Shown here: positions 1-9,562 of the stretch, in pieces | Position numbering within the stretch: position 1 is the stretch's first letter | Layout: each line of letters begins with the position of its first letter | DNA from: Vampirovibrio chlorellavorus | GTDB lineage: Bacteria > Cyanobacteriota > Vampirovibrionia > Vampirovibrionales > Vampirovibrionaceae | DNA: 64,000 nt | NCBI GenBank assembly: GCA_903866275.1 | Contig: CAIPMU010000018.1 | Span: 62,001-126,000 of the forward strand | Reading direction: 5' to 3' | Notes under the pieces: generated by a model | Told to the model about the DNA's origin: nothing | Database searches by the model: none | The model's input: the letters and a program-made list of their open reading frames with translations, nothing else | Program-made: the position numbers and the translations under genes

Positions 1-896
1 TTCAGGAACTGAAACATCGCCAGGAAGTACCATTCCGGCTTGATGCCATCCGGGGCCGCCGCAAACGGATCGGCTTCGCTACCCAAACTCCAGGGTGCCA
101 GGGTGGCAAAGGCCGCCAGCAGGTTGAAAAACAACAACCAGACCATCACGTCTTTTAAGACGAAGGTCGGGAAGAAGTCTTCGTATTTCTTTTTCTCGGC
201 GGGTAGCTTTTTAAAGGATTCCGGCTCGGACATGCCGAGCGATTGCACCAGCCAGAGGTGTCCGCCCAGCAAGGCCATCAGGCCCAGCGGTAGCACAAAC
301 ACGTGAATGGTGAAGAATCGTGAAATCGTTGCCTGCGAAATTTGTGGCCCACCGCGCAGGATGTTGGCCAGGAACTCGCCGATAAAGGGTGTCTTTCCGG
401 CAATATCCAGACCAATCTTGGTGGCGAAGAAGGAGACTTCATCCCACGGCAACAGGTAGCCGGTAAAGCCAAAGCCCATCATCAGCACCAGCAGAATCAG
501 GCCCGTCCACCAAGTGATTTCTCGGGGGGGACGGTAGGCCTTCATGAAGTAGGCGCTGAACATGTGCAGGAACACCACACCAATCAGCAGGTTGGCCGCC
601 CAGCTGTGCAGGGAGCGGATAAACCAGCCGAACTCGACCTTGGTGGTCAACTTCAGGATCGACGCGTTGGCCGATCCCAGTTCCGGTATGTAATAGATGC
701 TGAGCAGAATCCCGGTGATGACCTGAATAGCGATCAACATGAAAGCCACCCCGCCCATGTAGTACCACACGCTGTGGGCGTGCATGGGGACTTTTTTCTT
801 GGCCGCAAAGGCGACCAGCGGGCTTAGCTGGAAGCGTTCATCGAGCCAAGCGTAGGATTTCTGAAATCCTTGCGAGTTTTTGATACTTTCAAGCAC
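1..896 (-). CDS. petB: b6-type cytochrome b, fused to a subunit-IV-like part, 3' end outside window
   Basis: Quinol-oxidising cytochrome b of a b6f/bc-like complex in the inner membrane. 298 codons are visible and the reading frame is still open at the window edge. Start is GTG at 896, overlapping the Rieske stop by 8 bp (GTGCTTGA), so the two are translationally coupled. Haem-ligand histidines are at residues 97, 111, 198 and 213. The 14- and 15-residue offsets match cytochrome b6, not mitochondrial b (14 and 14). The Qo motif PEWY is at 287-290, in the same polypeptide, where plants and Cyanobacteria have it in separate PetD. The Cys that binds haem ci in b6 (after the GG near residue 48) is replaced by Leu. 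Third gene of an operon with the Rieske and a multi-TM protein. Identity as cytochrome b is very safe; the physiological complex is inferred. Confidence 0.93.
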   Translation of the reverse strand, partial: MLESIKNSQGFQKSYAWLDERFQLSPLVAFAAKKKVPMHAHSVWYYMGGVAFMLIAIQVITGILLSIYYIPELGSANASILKLTTKVEFGWFIRSLHSWAANLLIGVVFLHMFSAYFMKAYRPPREITWWTGLILLVLMMGFGFTGYLLPWDEVSFFATKIGLDIAGKTPFIGEFLANILRGGPQISQATISRFFTIHVFVLPLGLMALLGGHLWLVQSLGMSEPESFKKLPAEKKKYEDFFPTFVLKDVMVWLLFFNLLAAFATLAPWSLGSEADPFAAAPDGIKPEWYFLAMFQFL

Positions 897-1398
897 GGGA
901 CACCACGATTTCATTTTTCACAACGGCAACGGCGAGAGCTTTCAGCGGCTTGGGCGGCGGCCCGGCAATATTCTTGCCGGTAGCGGGCTCGTAAGTGCCT
1001 CCGTGGCAGGCGCAATAAATTTTCTGCTTGTCTTCCTTGTATTGCACCGTGCAGCCCAAATGGGTGCATACGGCGCTGAAGGCGTGAAACTCACCGGCTG
1101 CGTCGCGGTAGATAATGGCGGGCTGACTGCCAAACTTAAAGTTTTTCGCCGTGCTGGGCGCCAGAGTATCCGGTGCGCCCAGCGAAACGCTGCTGATTTG
1201 CTCGGCTTCTTCCGAGCCGCCGGAGCTGCCCAGGTACTTGATGATGGGGTAGATCGTCATGCCGGTCCACAATACGCCCACACCGGCCAGCGCGCCTTTG
1301 ATAAAGGTGCGGCGACTGCAGGGTTTATCGGGGTTCAGGGAGCAAGCCGAGGGAGCTTCGTCCTGATGGGAATCAGTTTGGGGGGAATGATCATTCAT
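889..1398 (-). CDS. petC: Rieske iron-sulfur protein
   Basis: High-potential 2Fe-2S subunit that takes electrons from quinol at the Qo site of the adjacent cytochrome b. 169 aa from ATG 1398. A longer frame to 1467 exists, but only the 1398 start has an AAGGA Shine-Dalgarno (about 9 nt upstream). A twin-arginine motif SRRTFIK near residues 28-34 is followed by a hydrophobic segment, so the protein is probably Tat-inserted with an N-terminal anchor. Cluster-binding boxes are CTHLGC (111-116) and CACHGG (129-134; most Rieske proteins have CPCHGS), followed by the conserved PPPKPL loop. Lies 16 bp after the upstream membrane protein gene and overlaps cytochrome b by 8 bp. Confidence 0.95.
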   Translation of the reverse strand: MNDHSPQTDSHQDEAPSACSLNPDKPCSRRTFIKGALAGVGVLWTGMTIYPIIKYLGSSGGSEEAEQISSVSLGAPDTLAPSTAKNFKFGSQPAIIYRDAAGEFHAFSAVCTHLGCTVQYKEDKQKIYCACHGGTYEPATGKNIAGPPPKPLKALAVAVVKNEIVVSRA

Positions 1399-1414
1399 TG
1401 CAAATCGTCCTTCT

Positions 1415-2560
1415 TTAGACAATGCCTGAAACGGAAACCGCAGACGCATCTGCCGGGGGCTTTTCAAACGCGCTGTAGACCAGTCGGCTCAGCCAGATCA
1501 GGTATCCGGCCAGTAGCACCGTGGAAATCACAAACACGATGAGCAGATCCCATTGGGTGGACACCGGAATTTGCTCCGGCTTCAGGATGGGATGCAGGAT
1601 CATCACCCGCAGGAGGTGACGCATCACGACCATGCCCAGCACAGTCAGCAAACCAGCACCCACGGCGACCTGCATACTGCGCAGCCCACCGGAACGCCAA
1701 GCCATCAGCGCGCCCAACAAGGCCACCACGCTCAACACCGCTGAGGCGCCAAACACAACGGTTGCCACGAGATCGTGACCCATGTAGGCCGCCGTTGCCG
1801 CTTTGGGCAGGGAGAACATGAACCACAGGCCGGTCAGGAACTCCACCAGCGTGGCCCCTAAAAACAGTCCGGCTCCGTTGCGAATCCACCACTGGGAATA
1901 GGGTTTATTGCAATGATCGTAGTAGATCCCGAAGCAACCCATGCCCAGACCGGTCACGGCAAACGCGCCAATCATAAAGTGCAGGTAACGGGGAATCAAT
2001 TGCGGATCCGACAGGTTGAGGGCAAAGCCGTCCACGCCGCCTTGCGCCAGGGTGGGCCAGCGTTCCGGGCTGAGCATCAGGGTCATGTTGTTCACAAACA
2101 GGAACGCGATACCCGTGAACAAAGCAAACGCCAACCACAGCAACACCACGGATTTTGAACCAAACGCCGATTCTTTTAGTTTAAAAATATACAACAGGTA
2201 ATAAGCGCCCAGCAGGATGGCCAGCACCGACAACCACGGCCAGGCCATCAGCACGGATGAGGTGTAATATGCGGGGCCATACATCAATTGCAAAAACAAC
2301 AACGGCACAATGCCCTGTGTAATGGCAAAGGATAAAAATACAGGCAAACTGTACGCCAACCGCTTACCGGCCTGATAGGCAAAACCATCTTTATTTCGAT
2401 GGTTAAAACCCATTAATAGCGCGGCCACAGGCCCACTCGCCCACACCAGATTCATGGGCAAAGCGTGTAAGAAAAATCCGAGAACAATCAGGATTTGTAG
2501 CAGCCAAAAAGGCGCAGGAAAGGGAACTGGCTGATAGCCAGGAATAAATGGATTTGACAC
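1415..2560 (-). CDS. about 10-TM membrane protein of the Rieske/cytochrome b operon
   Basis: 381 aa, strongly hydrophobic, roughly ten membrane segments. First gene of the operon with the Rieske protein (16 bp gap) and cytochrome b, so it is probably an accessory or redox subunit of that complex. I do not recognise a named family. Histidines and arginines in or next to membrane helices (for example HALPMN, PRYLHFM and MRHLLRVM) could be haem ligands, which would suit a cytochrome-like quinone-reacting subunit, but no CXXCH haem-c site is present. Start is GTG 2560, with a weak GAAGAAG upstream. The role is inferred from context only. Confidence 0.72.
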   Translation of the reverse strand: MSNPFIPGYQPVPFPAPFWLLQILIVLGFFLHALPMNLVWASGPVAALLMGFNHRNKDGFAYQAGKRLAYSLPVFLSFAITQGIVPLLFLQLMYGPAYYTSSVLMAWPWLSVLAILLGAYYLLYIFKLKESAFGSKSVVLLWLAFALFTGIAFLFVNNMTLMLSPERWPTLAQGGVDGFALNLSDPQLIPRYLHFMIGAFAVTGLGMGCFGIYYDHCNKPYSQWWIRNGAGLFLGATLVEFLTGLWFMFSLPKAATAAYMGHDLVATVVFGASAVLSVVALLGALMAWRSGGLRSMQVAVGAGLLTVLGMVVMRHLLRVMILHPILKPEQIPVSTQWDLLIVFVISTVLLAGYLIWLSRLVYSAFEKPPADASAVSVSGIV

Positions 2561-2858
2561 GGCACCAATCTTCTTCAGTCAAACTATTACGAGAGCATAT
2601 TAATTGTAACTCCACTCTTGACAAATAATCAATAGACTGATTTTTTAAACTCTTTTTGAGAAGTCTTCTCAAGAAGATGCCTGCAACGCCGCTCCTTGAG
2701 CAAGCTCATCTAATGGGATGGAGTGGTTGTGAAAAAGAAAATTTAAAAATAGCGTTCTAAAATCCTGAAATTAAATTGGAATTAAAATTTTTTTTTATTA
2801 CTCACAGAGTTGATTATTGATTGATTACAAGTGAAACGCGAAAAGTGGTACTTTGACT
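2561..2858. other. AT-rich intergenic region
   Basis: About 300 bp of AT-rich DNA with long A/T runs near 2740-2800. It must hold the promoter of the minus-strand electron-transfer operon and the 3' end of the WG-repeat gene transcript. I see no convincing gene, tRNA or hairpin terminator in it. Confidence 0.5.
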
Positions 2859-3542
2859 TTAATAAAATTTGCCAAATACAGCTGTCACGCGACACCGAGC
2901 TAAGCCTTCGTGAAATTCACCCACCGCTGAACACTTGGGCGCTAAAAGATAATCACCATTTCTGTTAATGAGCCCCCACAGTTTAGGCGCTTTCTCGCTA
3001 GAAGACGCCCACGCCACACCATTGTTGAAATATGAAACTTCTGTAAATTTAGGAGGAATAAATTCATCGCTATCGCGATTCTTGTAATGATACGATAAGA
3101 ATTCTGTTTGTATCTTAATACCTTCTGGTGATTGATCGCCAGTATAAACCTGGCCTCTGGAAACCGGATTATCTTCATCAGGACGAAAACTAAGTTCATT
3201 AAAACATTGACTTGGATCAGGCCCTTTCAGTGTGAGTTTACCTTCTAGGTTAATTACGCCCATTTGGAAGGTGTTACAAGTATCATAACCAGGAGCCAAA
3301 ACGACGACATTCGCTTTACCAGAGCTGAAATTTTCGGCAGTCACAAACTGTGGAGGAATGACAAAACGGCCAGTTCTATCGACATACCCATATAACTCTT
3401 TTGTTGTACAAAAACCAACAATCAGCATACATAGAAGTACAAACAGAGCAACACCACTCAATCCAACAATGCCTGCGCCCAATGAGATAATGAAGGTGGT
3501 AAGCCCCATCGCTTTTCTAATTTGCTCACTCATTGAGTCCAT
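2859..3542 (-). CDS. WG-repeat membrane-anchored protein, function unknown
   Basis: 227 aa. One hydrophobic helix at about residues 14-43 is followed by an extracytoplasmic or soluble part with WG-type beta repeats: YGYVDRTGRFVIPPQF near 51 and LWGLINRNGDYLLAPK near 188, with a degenerate middle copy. Such repeats usually mediate binding in envelope proteins; no catalytic residues are evident. ATG 3542 has AAGGG about 9 nt upstream; a second Met three codons later has none. The gene and its flanks are clearly more AT-rich than the surroundings, which suggests later acquisition. No operon partner: the next minus-strand gene upstream (flbD, ending 3651) is about 110 bp away. Confidence 0.75.
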   Translation of the reverse strand: MDSMSEQIRKAMGLTTFIISLGAGIVGLSGVALFVLLCMLIVGFCTTKELYGYVDRTGRFVIPPQFVTAENFSSGKANVVVLAPGYDTCNTFQMGVINLEGKLTLKGPDPSQCFNELSFRPDEDNPVSRGQVYTGDQSPEGIKIQTEFLSYHYKNRDSDEFIPPKFTEVSYFNNGVAWASSSEKAPKLWGLINRNGDYLLAPKCSAVGEFHEGLARCRVTAVFGKFY

Positions 3543-3650
3543 GGATGTAAGCCCTTGAGTTAATTTCCTCCATTATAAAGAAGTATAACCAGTATTGCTA
3601 ACTTTCTTGAGCAATTTGAGCTTTCCCAAGTCATGAATTAGGCTGAGCAA

Positions 3651-3878
3651 CTAATGGGTCAGGCGCTCGCGGTCGTAAGGCGTTATGGCGGGGAGTTCCG
3701 AAACGATGCGGCGCTTGAAGAAGACGAAGCGATCAATGATGTCCGTGGGGGTGTCTTTCACCACGAGTTTTTCCCCGTTGGTGAGCGTTACCACCGTGTC
3801 CGGCGTGGCCTCTAGGGATAAAATCATGTCCGGGTTTAAAAAGAAAATGGAGCCGTTCAGGCGGGTGACTTCAATCAT
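3651..3878 (-). CDS. flbD: FlbD/SwrD family flagellar protein
   Basis: 75 aa. Residues 1-45 (MIEVTRLNG, then FFLNPDMI, then ETPDTVV-like [18 protein letters not shown]) match the small FlbD/SwrD family. In Firmicutes and spirochaetes this family is found in flagellar operons and supports motor torque or swarming. Here it overlaps the stop of clpB by 4 bp (ATGA), so it is translationally coupled to a chaperone gene and not to flagellar genes. This suggests the organism has, or had, flagella encoded elsewhere. The assignment is strong on sequence; the role in this setting is unknown. Confidence 0.85.
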   Translation of the reverse strand: MIEVTRLNGSIFFLNPDMILSLEATPDTVVTLTNGEKLVVKDTPTDIIDRFVFFKRRIVSELPAITPYDRERLTH

Positions 3879-6568
3879 GACAAACCTGCTTTCAATGAAC
3901 TGGTGGTTGCCGCGCCATCGGAAGGACTGGCGGCAGCCGGTTGCGTTTTAAAGTTTAACTGCTCGGGATGTTCTGAATCCAGCGTGGCCAGAATCTGATC
4001 GCCGTCGCGGAAAGCGCCCTTGAGGAGCGCATTGGCCAGCGGGTTTTCCACATACTTGCGAATCACCCGTTTCAGCGGGCGCGCCCCATACACGGGATCA
4101 TAACCCAGGGTGCCCAGCATTTCCTTGGCCTCCGGGGTGAGATCCAGTTGAATGTGCCGATCGCTGAGCATGTGGCGCAGGCGTTCCAGTTGAATATCCA
4201 CAATCTGGCGCAAATCTTCAGGCCGCAGGGCTTCAAAGAATACAATGTCATCCAGCCGGTTAATAAATTCGGGCCGGAAATGTCCGCGCACTTCCTCCAT
4301 GACCCGTTCCTGCTTGACGGTTTCATTCACCGGCTCGCCGAGCGTGCTCTTCATGCGGGCATTCAGAAAAATCGGGCTGCCAATGTTGCTGGTGAGAATA
4401 ATGACCGTGTTTTTAAAGTCTACGGTGCGCCCCTTGGAGTCGGTCAGGCGACCGTCATCCATCACTTGCAACAGCACGTTGAAAACATCCGGGTGAGCTT
4501 TCTCAATTTCATCGAACAGCACCACGCTGTAGGGCTTGCGGCGCACGGCCTCGGTCAGTTGGCCGCCTTCATCGTAGCCCACATAGCCGGGCGGCGCACC
4601 AATCAGTCGTGCCACGGCGTGCTTCTCCATGTACTCGCTCATGTCGATACGCACCACGTTGTTCTCATCGTTGAACAAATACTCGGAAAGCGCCTTGGTC
4701 AACTCGGTTTTACCCACGCCCGTGGGCCCTAAAAACAGGAACGCGCCAATGGGCCGATTCGGATCTTTCAGTCCGGCCCGCGCCCGCCGCACCGCTTCGG
4801 AAACCACGGTGACCGCAGGCTTTTGACCTACCACTCGGCGCTGGATAAATTCTTCCATGCGCAGCAGTTTGTCCACTTCGCTCTCAACCAGCTTGGTCAC
4901 GGGAATGCCCGTCCAGCGGCTGATCACTTCCGCAATGTCCGCTTCATCAATTTCTTCCTGCAAGAGCATGCGCTCGCCGTCCTGCGGGTGATGGCCCGGC
5001 TTGCTTTCCTCGCTGCTCAACTGGCGCTGTAACTCCGGCAGGCGGCCATACTTCAGCTCGGCCGCGCGCGCCAGATCAGTTTCCCGTTCCGCCTGATCGA
5101 TCTCCACTTTGACGCGCTCAATTTCTTCCTTGATGCGCTGGGTGATCTGGATCTCTTCTTTTTCGCGTTTCCAGCGGGTTTCAAAGGCGTCCTTGTTTCG
5201 GCGCAGTTCGGCAATTTCCAGCCCCAGTCGTTCCAGCCGTTCCCGCGAGGCTTCGTCCTGCTCTTTTTTGAGGGCTTCCTGCTCAATTTCCAGTTGCATC
5301 AGGTGGCGATTAATTTCATCCAGCTCTTGGGGCATGCTGTCAATTTCCATGCGGATTTTCGAAGCCGCCTCATCGATGAGATCGATGGCCTTGTCTGGCA
5401 AAAACCGATCGCTGATGTACCGCTGCGACAGCGTGGCCGCCGCAATAATCGCGGAATCCTTGATGCGCACCCCGTGATGCACTTCGTAGCGTTCTTTCAG
5501 CCCGCGTAAAATACTGATGGTTTCCTCGACGGATGGCTCATTCACCATCACCGGCTGAAAACGGCGTTCCAGTGCGGCATCTTTTTCGATGTACTTGCGG
5601 TACTCATTCAACGTGGTCGCGCCAATGCAATGCAGCTCCCCACGGGCCAACAAAGGTTTTAGGAGATTGCTGGCGTCCATCGAGCCTTCAGAGGCCCCAG
5701 CGCCGACGACGGTGTGCAATTCATCGATGAACAGGATAATATCCCCCTCAGCCGATTGCACTTCTTTCAGGACGGCTTTTAACCGCTCCTCAAACTCACC
5801 CCGATACTTGGCGCCCGCAATCAGGGCCCCCATATCGAGGGAGATGAGTTTGCGATCCTTCAGGCTTTCCGGCACGTCGCCGTTCACGATACGCAGGGCC
5901 AGCCCTTCCACGATGGCGGTCTTGCCCACGCCGGGTTCTCCAATCAGCACCGGGTTATTCTTGGTGCGACGACTCAGCACCTGCACCACCCGGCGGATTT
6001 CCTCTTGTCTGCCAATCACCGGGTCCAGTTTGCCGGTGCGGGCCACTTCGGTGAGGTCGCGGCCGTACTTTTGCAGGGCCTGATAGTTGTCTTCCGCGTT
6101 GGGGCTGTCCACGCTCTTGCCTCCCCGGATGGTTTTTAAAATGGCGTAAATATTATTCTTGGTGATGTTTTGGCGACGCAGTAAATCGGAGACTTCACCG
6201 CCGGTTTCCACCATGGCCAGCAACACGTGTTCGGTGCTGATGTACTGGTCCTTCAGGCGATCCGCTTCCAGCGCGGCTTCATCCATCAACTTTTTAAGCC
6301 GGGGGGTGATAAACACCTGTCCGTTTTCCAGTGAGGACACCGTGGCGCGGGTGCGCTTGGCCAGCGACGCCTCTAAATCGCCCCGCATGCTGCGGGCATC
6401 CACGTTCAGTTGGGAGAGGATCTGATTCACCACCCCTTTTTCGGCTTCCAGAATAGCCAGCAGGAGGTGCTCATCGTCCAGCTGGTTCTGCTCAAAGCGT
6501 CTCAGGATATTCTGCGCGTCGGCAAAGGTGTCCTGGGCTTGGGTTGTAAAGCGATTCAGATCTATCAT
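3875..6568 (-). CDS. clpB: ATP-dependent disaggregase ClpB
   Basis: 897 aa (family about 860). Hexameric AAA+ chaperone that extracts proteins from aggregates with DnaK/DnaJ/GrpE. Order: Clp N domain (1-145), first AAA module with Walker A GEPGVGKT (210-217) and Walker B LFIDELH, a coiled-coil middle domain (about 400-530), second AAA module with GPTGVGKT and [15 protein letters not shown], then the C-terminal D2-small domain. A Ser/Pro/Gly/His stretch (about 535-550) between the coiled coil and the second module, and a Ser/Thr/Ala-rich tail, account for the extra length. Transcribed leftwards with flbD overlapping its stop. No CIRCE-type element is visible upstream. Confidence 0.97.
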   Translation of the reverse strand: MIDLNRFTTQAQDTFADAQNILRRFEQNQLDDEHLLLAILEAEKGVVNQILSQLNVDARSMRGDLEASLAKRTRATVSSLENGQVFITPRLKKLMDEAALEADRLKDQYISTEHVLLAMVETGGEVSDLLRRQNITKNNIYAILKTIRGGKSVDSPNAEDNYQALQKYGRDLTEVARTGKLDPVIGRQEEIRRVVQVLSRRTKNNPVLIGEPGVGKTAIVEGLALRIVNGDVPESLKDRKLISLDMGALIAGAKYRGEFEERLKAVLKEVQSAEGDIILFIDELHTVVGAGASEGSMDASNLLKPLLARGELHCIGATTLNEYRKYIEKDAALERRFQPVMVNEPSVEETISILRGLKERYEVHHGVRIKDSAIIAAATLSQRYISDRFLPDKAIDLIDEAASKIRMEIDSMPQELDEINRHLMQLEIEQEALKKEQDEASRERLERLGLEIAELRRNKDAFETRWKREKEEIQITQRIKEEIERVKVEIDQAERETDLARAAELKYGRLPELQRQLSSEESKPGHHPQDGERMLLQEEIDEADIAEVISRWTGIPVTKLVESEVDKLLRMEEFIQRRVVGQKPAVTVVSEAVRRARAGLKDPNRPIGAFLFLGPTGVGKTELTKALSEYLFNDENNVVRIDMSEYMEKHAVARLIGAPPGYVGYDEGGQLTEAVRRKPYSVVLFDEIEKAHPDVFNVLLQVMDDGRLTDSKGRTVDFKNTVIILTSNIGSPIFLNARMKSTLGEPVNETVKQERVMEEVRGHFRPEFINRLDDIVFFEALRPEDLRQIVDIQLERLRHMLSDRHIQLDLTPEAKEMLGTLGYDPVYGARPLKRVIRKYVENPLANALLKGAFRDGDQILATLDSEHPEQLNFKTQPAAASPSDGAATTSSLKAGLS

Positions 6569-6814
6569 GGTGGTTCATAACCCCCGTACTCAATGGATTC
6601 TGGTCTGTCAGTCCATGCTGGTGGGATCCGTATCCCCCATTCAAACTGGCATGATTTGATTATCCCACTCAAGCCCATAAGGCAGTGAGAAATTTATGAT
6701 GATTTAATGTTCTGTCCTGTGCAATTCCTGAATTGGTTATGCTTTAGTCCCCTTTGTCCTGCATCATAGCCCCCAACCTTGCGGTACAATGAAAGTCATT
6801 TTCAAGGAACTCCA
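6569..6814. other. divergent promoter region clpB / GHL10 gene
   Basis: 246 bp between two divergent genes. TACAAT at 6785-6790 could be a -10 for the rightward gene, but it lies only about 25 bp before the ATG and has no good -35. No CIRCE (TTAGCACTC-N9-GAGTGCTAA) or other heat-shock operator was found for clpB. Confidence 0.35.
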
Positions 6815-8890
6815 ATGAAACGCCCCATGTCTCCGTCTCTTCTGCTTCATTTATCCGCCCCTCGCCAGGTGATCAATGGCCTGGTTTGTCTCGCCTTTAG
6901 CCTCGTGGGATGGTTTGGCATTGCGCCCCCTGTGGCTTACAGCGAGGCCTTGTCCCCTGCCGAGAATACCCCGGCCAGCATTTTGAATCCCCAGAAGCCC
7001 AATCGGCCCGAGTATCGTTTTCATATAGACGCCGTGGACCCCAGTGCGGCCAGTTACCCCAAAGGCGTGGGTTTCCCCGGTTTTCGCGGGGAGCAGCAAC
7101 TGATCATTTATACCCCGGCCTACGGGCGCACCACCGGCACCAACGCTGCCGGGCTCGAAATCATTGTGCAAGAAGGCGTGATTACCCAAGTGAACGACGC
7201 TGGCAACAGCGTGATCCCGGCCAATGGGCTGGTGGTGAGTGGCCATGGTTCAGCGGCCAACTGGCTGGCCCGCTTTGGGCAAGTGGGGGCTGTGGTTCAG
7301 CTGGAATCCACCAAAGCGATCCCACTGGCAACTCCTTCGCCCTCTACTGTGAGCGCCCCGAATCCTGATTCTGCCCCTAATGCGGATATTACAACTGGGG
7401 CCGCCGAAGTGGCCGCGCCGATTACTCCGCCCCCGGATCAAGTCATGATTCGGCTCACCCCGGCGGTGTTTCAGCATCAGATTGAGGCGGCGCTCAGGCT
7501 GGCCCAATCTCGACCTGCGGTGAACGAGGCGCATTATCAGGCAGCCCTGCAACAGGCCCAAACCTGCCAGACGGATGTGCTGAGCATGGGCAATGACACG
7601 GCCACCCCGGCATTGATGGAACGCGCGCAGCAGTGTGTGAATCTGGCGCAAGTGGCCTTTTACAACACCATCGCCAATCAACCGAATGAATTTCGTGGGG
7701 CGTGGCTGCGACCCACCAGTGCTAAACCCGAGGACGTGCGCCGGGTGATCGAGAGTCTTCAGCAGGCGCATATTCACCAGATTTTTCTGGAAACCTACTA
7801 TCAGGGGAAAACCACTTACCTCAGTTCGGTGATGGCCCAAATGGGCCTCAAGCAACATCCCCAGTTTGTGGGCAGCGACCCGGTGAAAGTCTGGGTCGAG
7901 GAAGCGCACCGGGCCGGGCTGAAAATCAACCTGTGGGCGCAAGTCTTCTTTGCTGGTAATCAAAACGAAAACGCAGAACAGTTTGGCCCCATCCTGACGG
8001 TGTACCCGCAATGGCGCAACATTCAACGCATGAATTTAAACGCGGGCGTGCCCATGCCCTCCCAGATTGAGCCGGGGCACTATTTTCTGGATCCGGCTAA
8101 CCCGCAGGTGCGCGATTATCTGCAAAAGCTGCTCCTGGAAATGGTCAGCCAGTATGACATTGACGGGCTGAATCTGGATTACATTCGCTACCCGGCCAGT
8201 GCGGCTTCGAATCGGGGCAATTATTTAGAGACTACTTGGGGCTATACCGAATCCGCCCGGCAGCAGTTTCGGAGCCTGATGGAACAGGAACGCCTCGCTG
8301 CCGCCGCCGAGTGTCTCAAAAAAGATCCGACTAATAAGACCGCCCTGGGTAAAGCCACCCCCAAAGTCAGCACCTCAGGTAAGCCCATCGGAAAGGTGAC
8401 GCCCTCAGCCAGCACTGATCCCAAGGATCTCACGCCCAACAGTCCCCTTTGGCCGAGTTGGGTGGCATGGCGCAAGGGACAGGTCACCAGCTTCGTACAA
8501 GAGATCTCCCAGAAGGCACATGCCATCAAGCCCACTTTGCTGATCTCGGCGGTGATCTTCCCCAGTATGGACCCCGTGTACGCCCAAAAATTACAGGATT
8601 ATCCTCGCTGGGCCAGCGAAGGTTACATTCAGGCCCTGACCCCCATTGGGTTTTCCACGATTCCGGCGCGGTTGCAATGGCAGGCGACCCAACTGCGCGC
8701 GCAGATTCAGGACAAGGTGCCGGTCTATGCGGGCATTTTTGGCATGTACAACCGCAATCATCCTGTGGAGCTGGTGCGTCAGATCGATGCCGCGCATCAG
8801 GCCGGGGTGGGAGGGATTGTGCTTTTCGATTGGTCACGCCTGAATGCTGATTACGATACCGCCCTGAAAGAAGGTCCGTTTCGGGAGTAG
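6815..8890 (+). CDS. secreted GHL10-type glycoside-hydrolase-like protein
   Basis: 691 aa from ATG 6815 (AAGGA 6 nt upstream; the upstream TTG at 6779 lacks a site). An N-terminal signal sequence (hydrophobic about 20-45) is followed by a domain with IIYTPAYGRTTGTNAAGLE and IPANGLVVSGHG, typical of the N-terminal part of cyanobacterial family-10 glycosidase-like proteins. Then comes a TIM-barrel-like GHL10/DUF4015-type domain from about 295: FRGAWLRP, then GLNLDYIRYP near 450, the hallmark strand. A Lys/Thr/Pro-rich insert (about 505-550) interrupts the barrel. Probably acts on envelope or extracellular polysaccharide; the substrate is unknown. Ends 37 bp from the convergent DUF952 gene. Confidence 0.85.
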   Translation: MKRPMSPSLLLHLSAPRQVINGLVCLAFSLVGWFGIAPPVAYSEALSPAENTPASILNPQKPNRPEYRFHIDAVDPSAASYPKGVGFPGFRGEQQLIIYTPAYGRTTGTNAAGLEIIVQEGVITQVNDAGNSVIPANGLVVSGHGSAANWLARFGQVGAVVQLESTKAIPLATPSPSTVSAPNPDSAPNADITTGAAEVAAPITPPPDQVMIRLTPAVFQHQIEAALRLAQSRPAVNEAHYQAALQQAQTCQTDVLSMGNDTATPALMERAQQCVNLAQVAFYNTIANQPNEFRGAWLRPTSAKPEDVRRVIESLQQAHIHQIFLETYYQGKTTYLSSVMAQMGLKQHPQFVGSDPVKVWVEEAHRAGLKINLWAQVFFAGNQNENAEQFGPILTVYPQWRNIQRMNLNAGVPMPSQIEPGHYFLDPANPQVRDYLQKLLLEMVSQYDIDGLNLDYIRYPASAASNRGNYLETTWGYTESARQQFRSLMEQERLAAAAECLKKDPTNKTALGKATPKVSTSGKPIGKVTPSASTDPKDLTPNSPLWPSWVAWRKGQVTSFVQEISQKAHAIKPTLLISAVIFPSMDPVYAQKLQDYPRWASEGYIQALTPIGFSTIPARLQWQATQLRAQIQDKVPVYAGIFGMYNRNHPVELVRQIDAAHQAGVGGIVLFDWSRLNADYDTALKEGPFRE

Positions 8891-8927
8891 CGCGGAAGTG
8901 CGACGGCGACGCTCGAACATTCAGCGC

Positions 8928-9290
8928 TCAGGAGCCCACGGGCTGTAAGGCCGGTTCTTCGGCTGGGAGCTCAAAACGGCCTGCAGCATTGCGTGTCAGG
9001 GTGAGTCGTACTGAGGCGGCATCCAGGTTGAGAATGCCGTAAATATGTGGGTACACATCACCGGTACTGGGTGAAGTTTCCCAGCGCACGGGTGGCCTGA
9101 GGCGAGTTGGATCGATTGCGAGAATCAGAACGGTCTGCGCGTCCTTGAAATAGGTATGGACCACCCGGTTTAATTGGGCCCAGGATGCGCCGTGAATGAA
9201 GCCTTCACGGGCAATGCTGTTCTCATAGAAATAGCCCCGTATTCTGGCAAGTGTCCAGGTTTCCGGGCGGGCTACAATATAGATTGTCAT
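8928..9290 (-). CDS. DUF952 family protein
   Basis: 120 aa. The pattern IYIVARPETW, EGFIHGA, VLILAIDPTRL, RWE, PHIYGILNLDA follows the DUF952 family (small cytosolic proteins with an ADP-ribosyltransferase-like fold, function unknown). The His of FIH and the late His-Ile-Tyr-Gly block, both conserved in the family, are present. Stands alone, convergent with the GHL10 gene and divergent from the bL25 gene. ATG 9290 is preceded by GGGAGAACACCG on the minus strand, a fair ribosome site. Confidence 0.88.
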   Translation of the reverse strand: MTIYIVARPETWTLARIRGYFYENSIAREGFIHGASWAQLNRVVHTYFKDAQTVLILAIDPTRLRPPVRWETSPSTGDVYPHIYGILNLDAASVRLTLTRNAAGRFELPAEEPALQPVGS

Positions 9291-9406
9291 CGGTGTTCTC
9301 CCGGTTTTGTTCCTTTATTCTGACGCCTCAAGCGGTTGCTGGCAATCAATCGACAGGGTGTCATTCAGGTGAACCATCAAGCCGGGAGTGTCAGCCTGTA
9401 TGGTTT

Positions 9407-9422
9407 ATCATCGTGCGATGAT
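9407..9422. promoter_or_regulatory. 16-bp palindrome before the bL25 gene
   Basis: ATCATCG-TG-CGATGAT is a perfect 7+2+7 dyad in the 272-bp divergent gap between the DUF952 and bL25-like genes, about 140 bp before the latter. It may be an operator or a small hairpin; no matching regulator is known to me. Confidence 0.3.
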
Positions 9423-9562
9423 GAACTGATTTGGCCGATTACAAAATAGTCTGCTAACCAGTCTGGCTATTGCCCAATTTGATGACTTGTTCTATGTTGA
9501 TCATGAGAGAGCTCTGCCGTTTGGTGGGGTTCCGGAGTTAACTGTGGGGAGAAATAGGAAGC

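Noticed and set aside
6569-6780. CIRCE-type heat-shock operator for clpB
   Set aside because: No TTAGCACTC/GAGTGCTAA pair was found here or before grpE.
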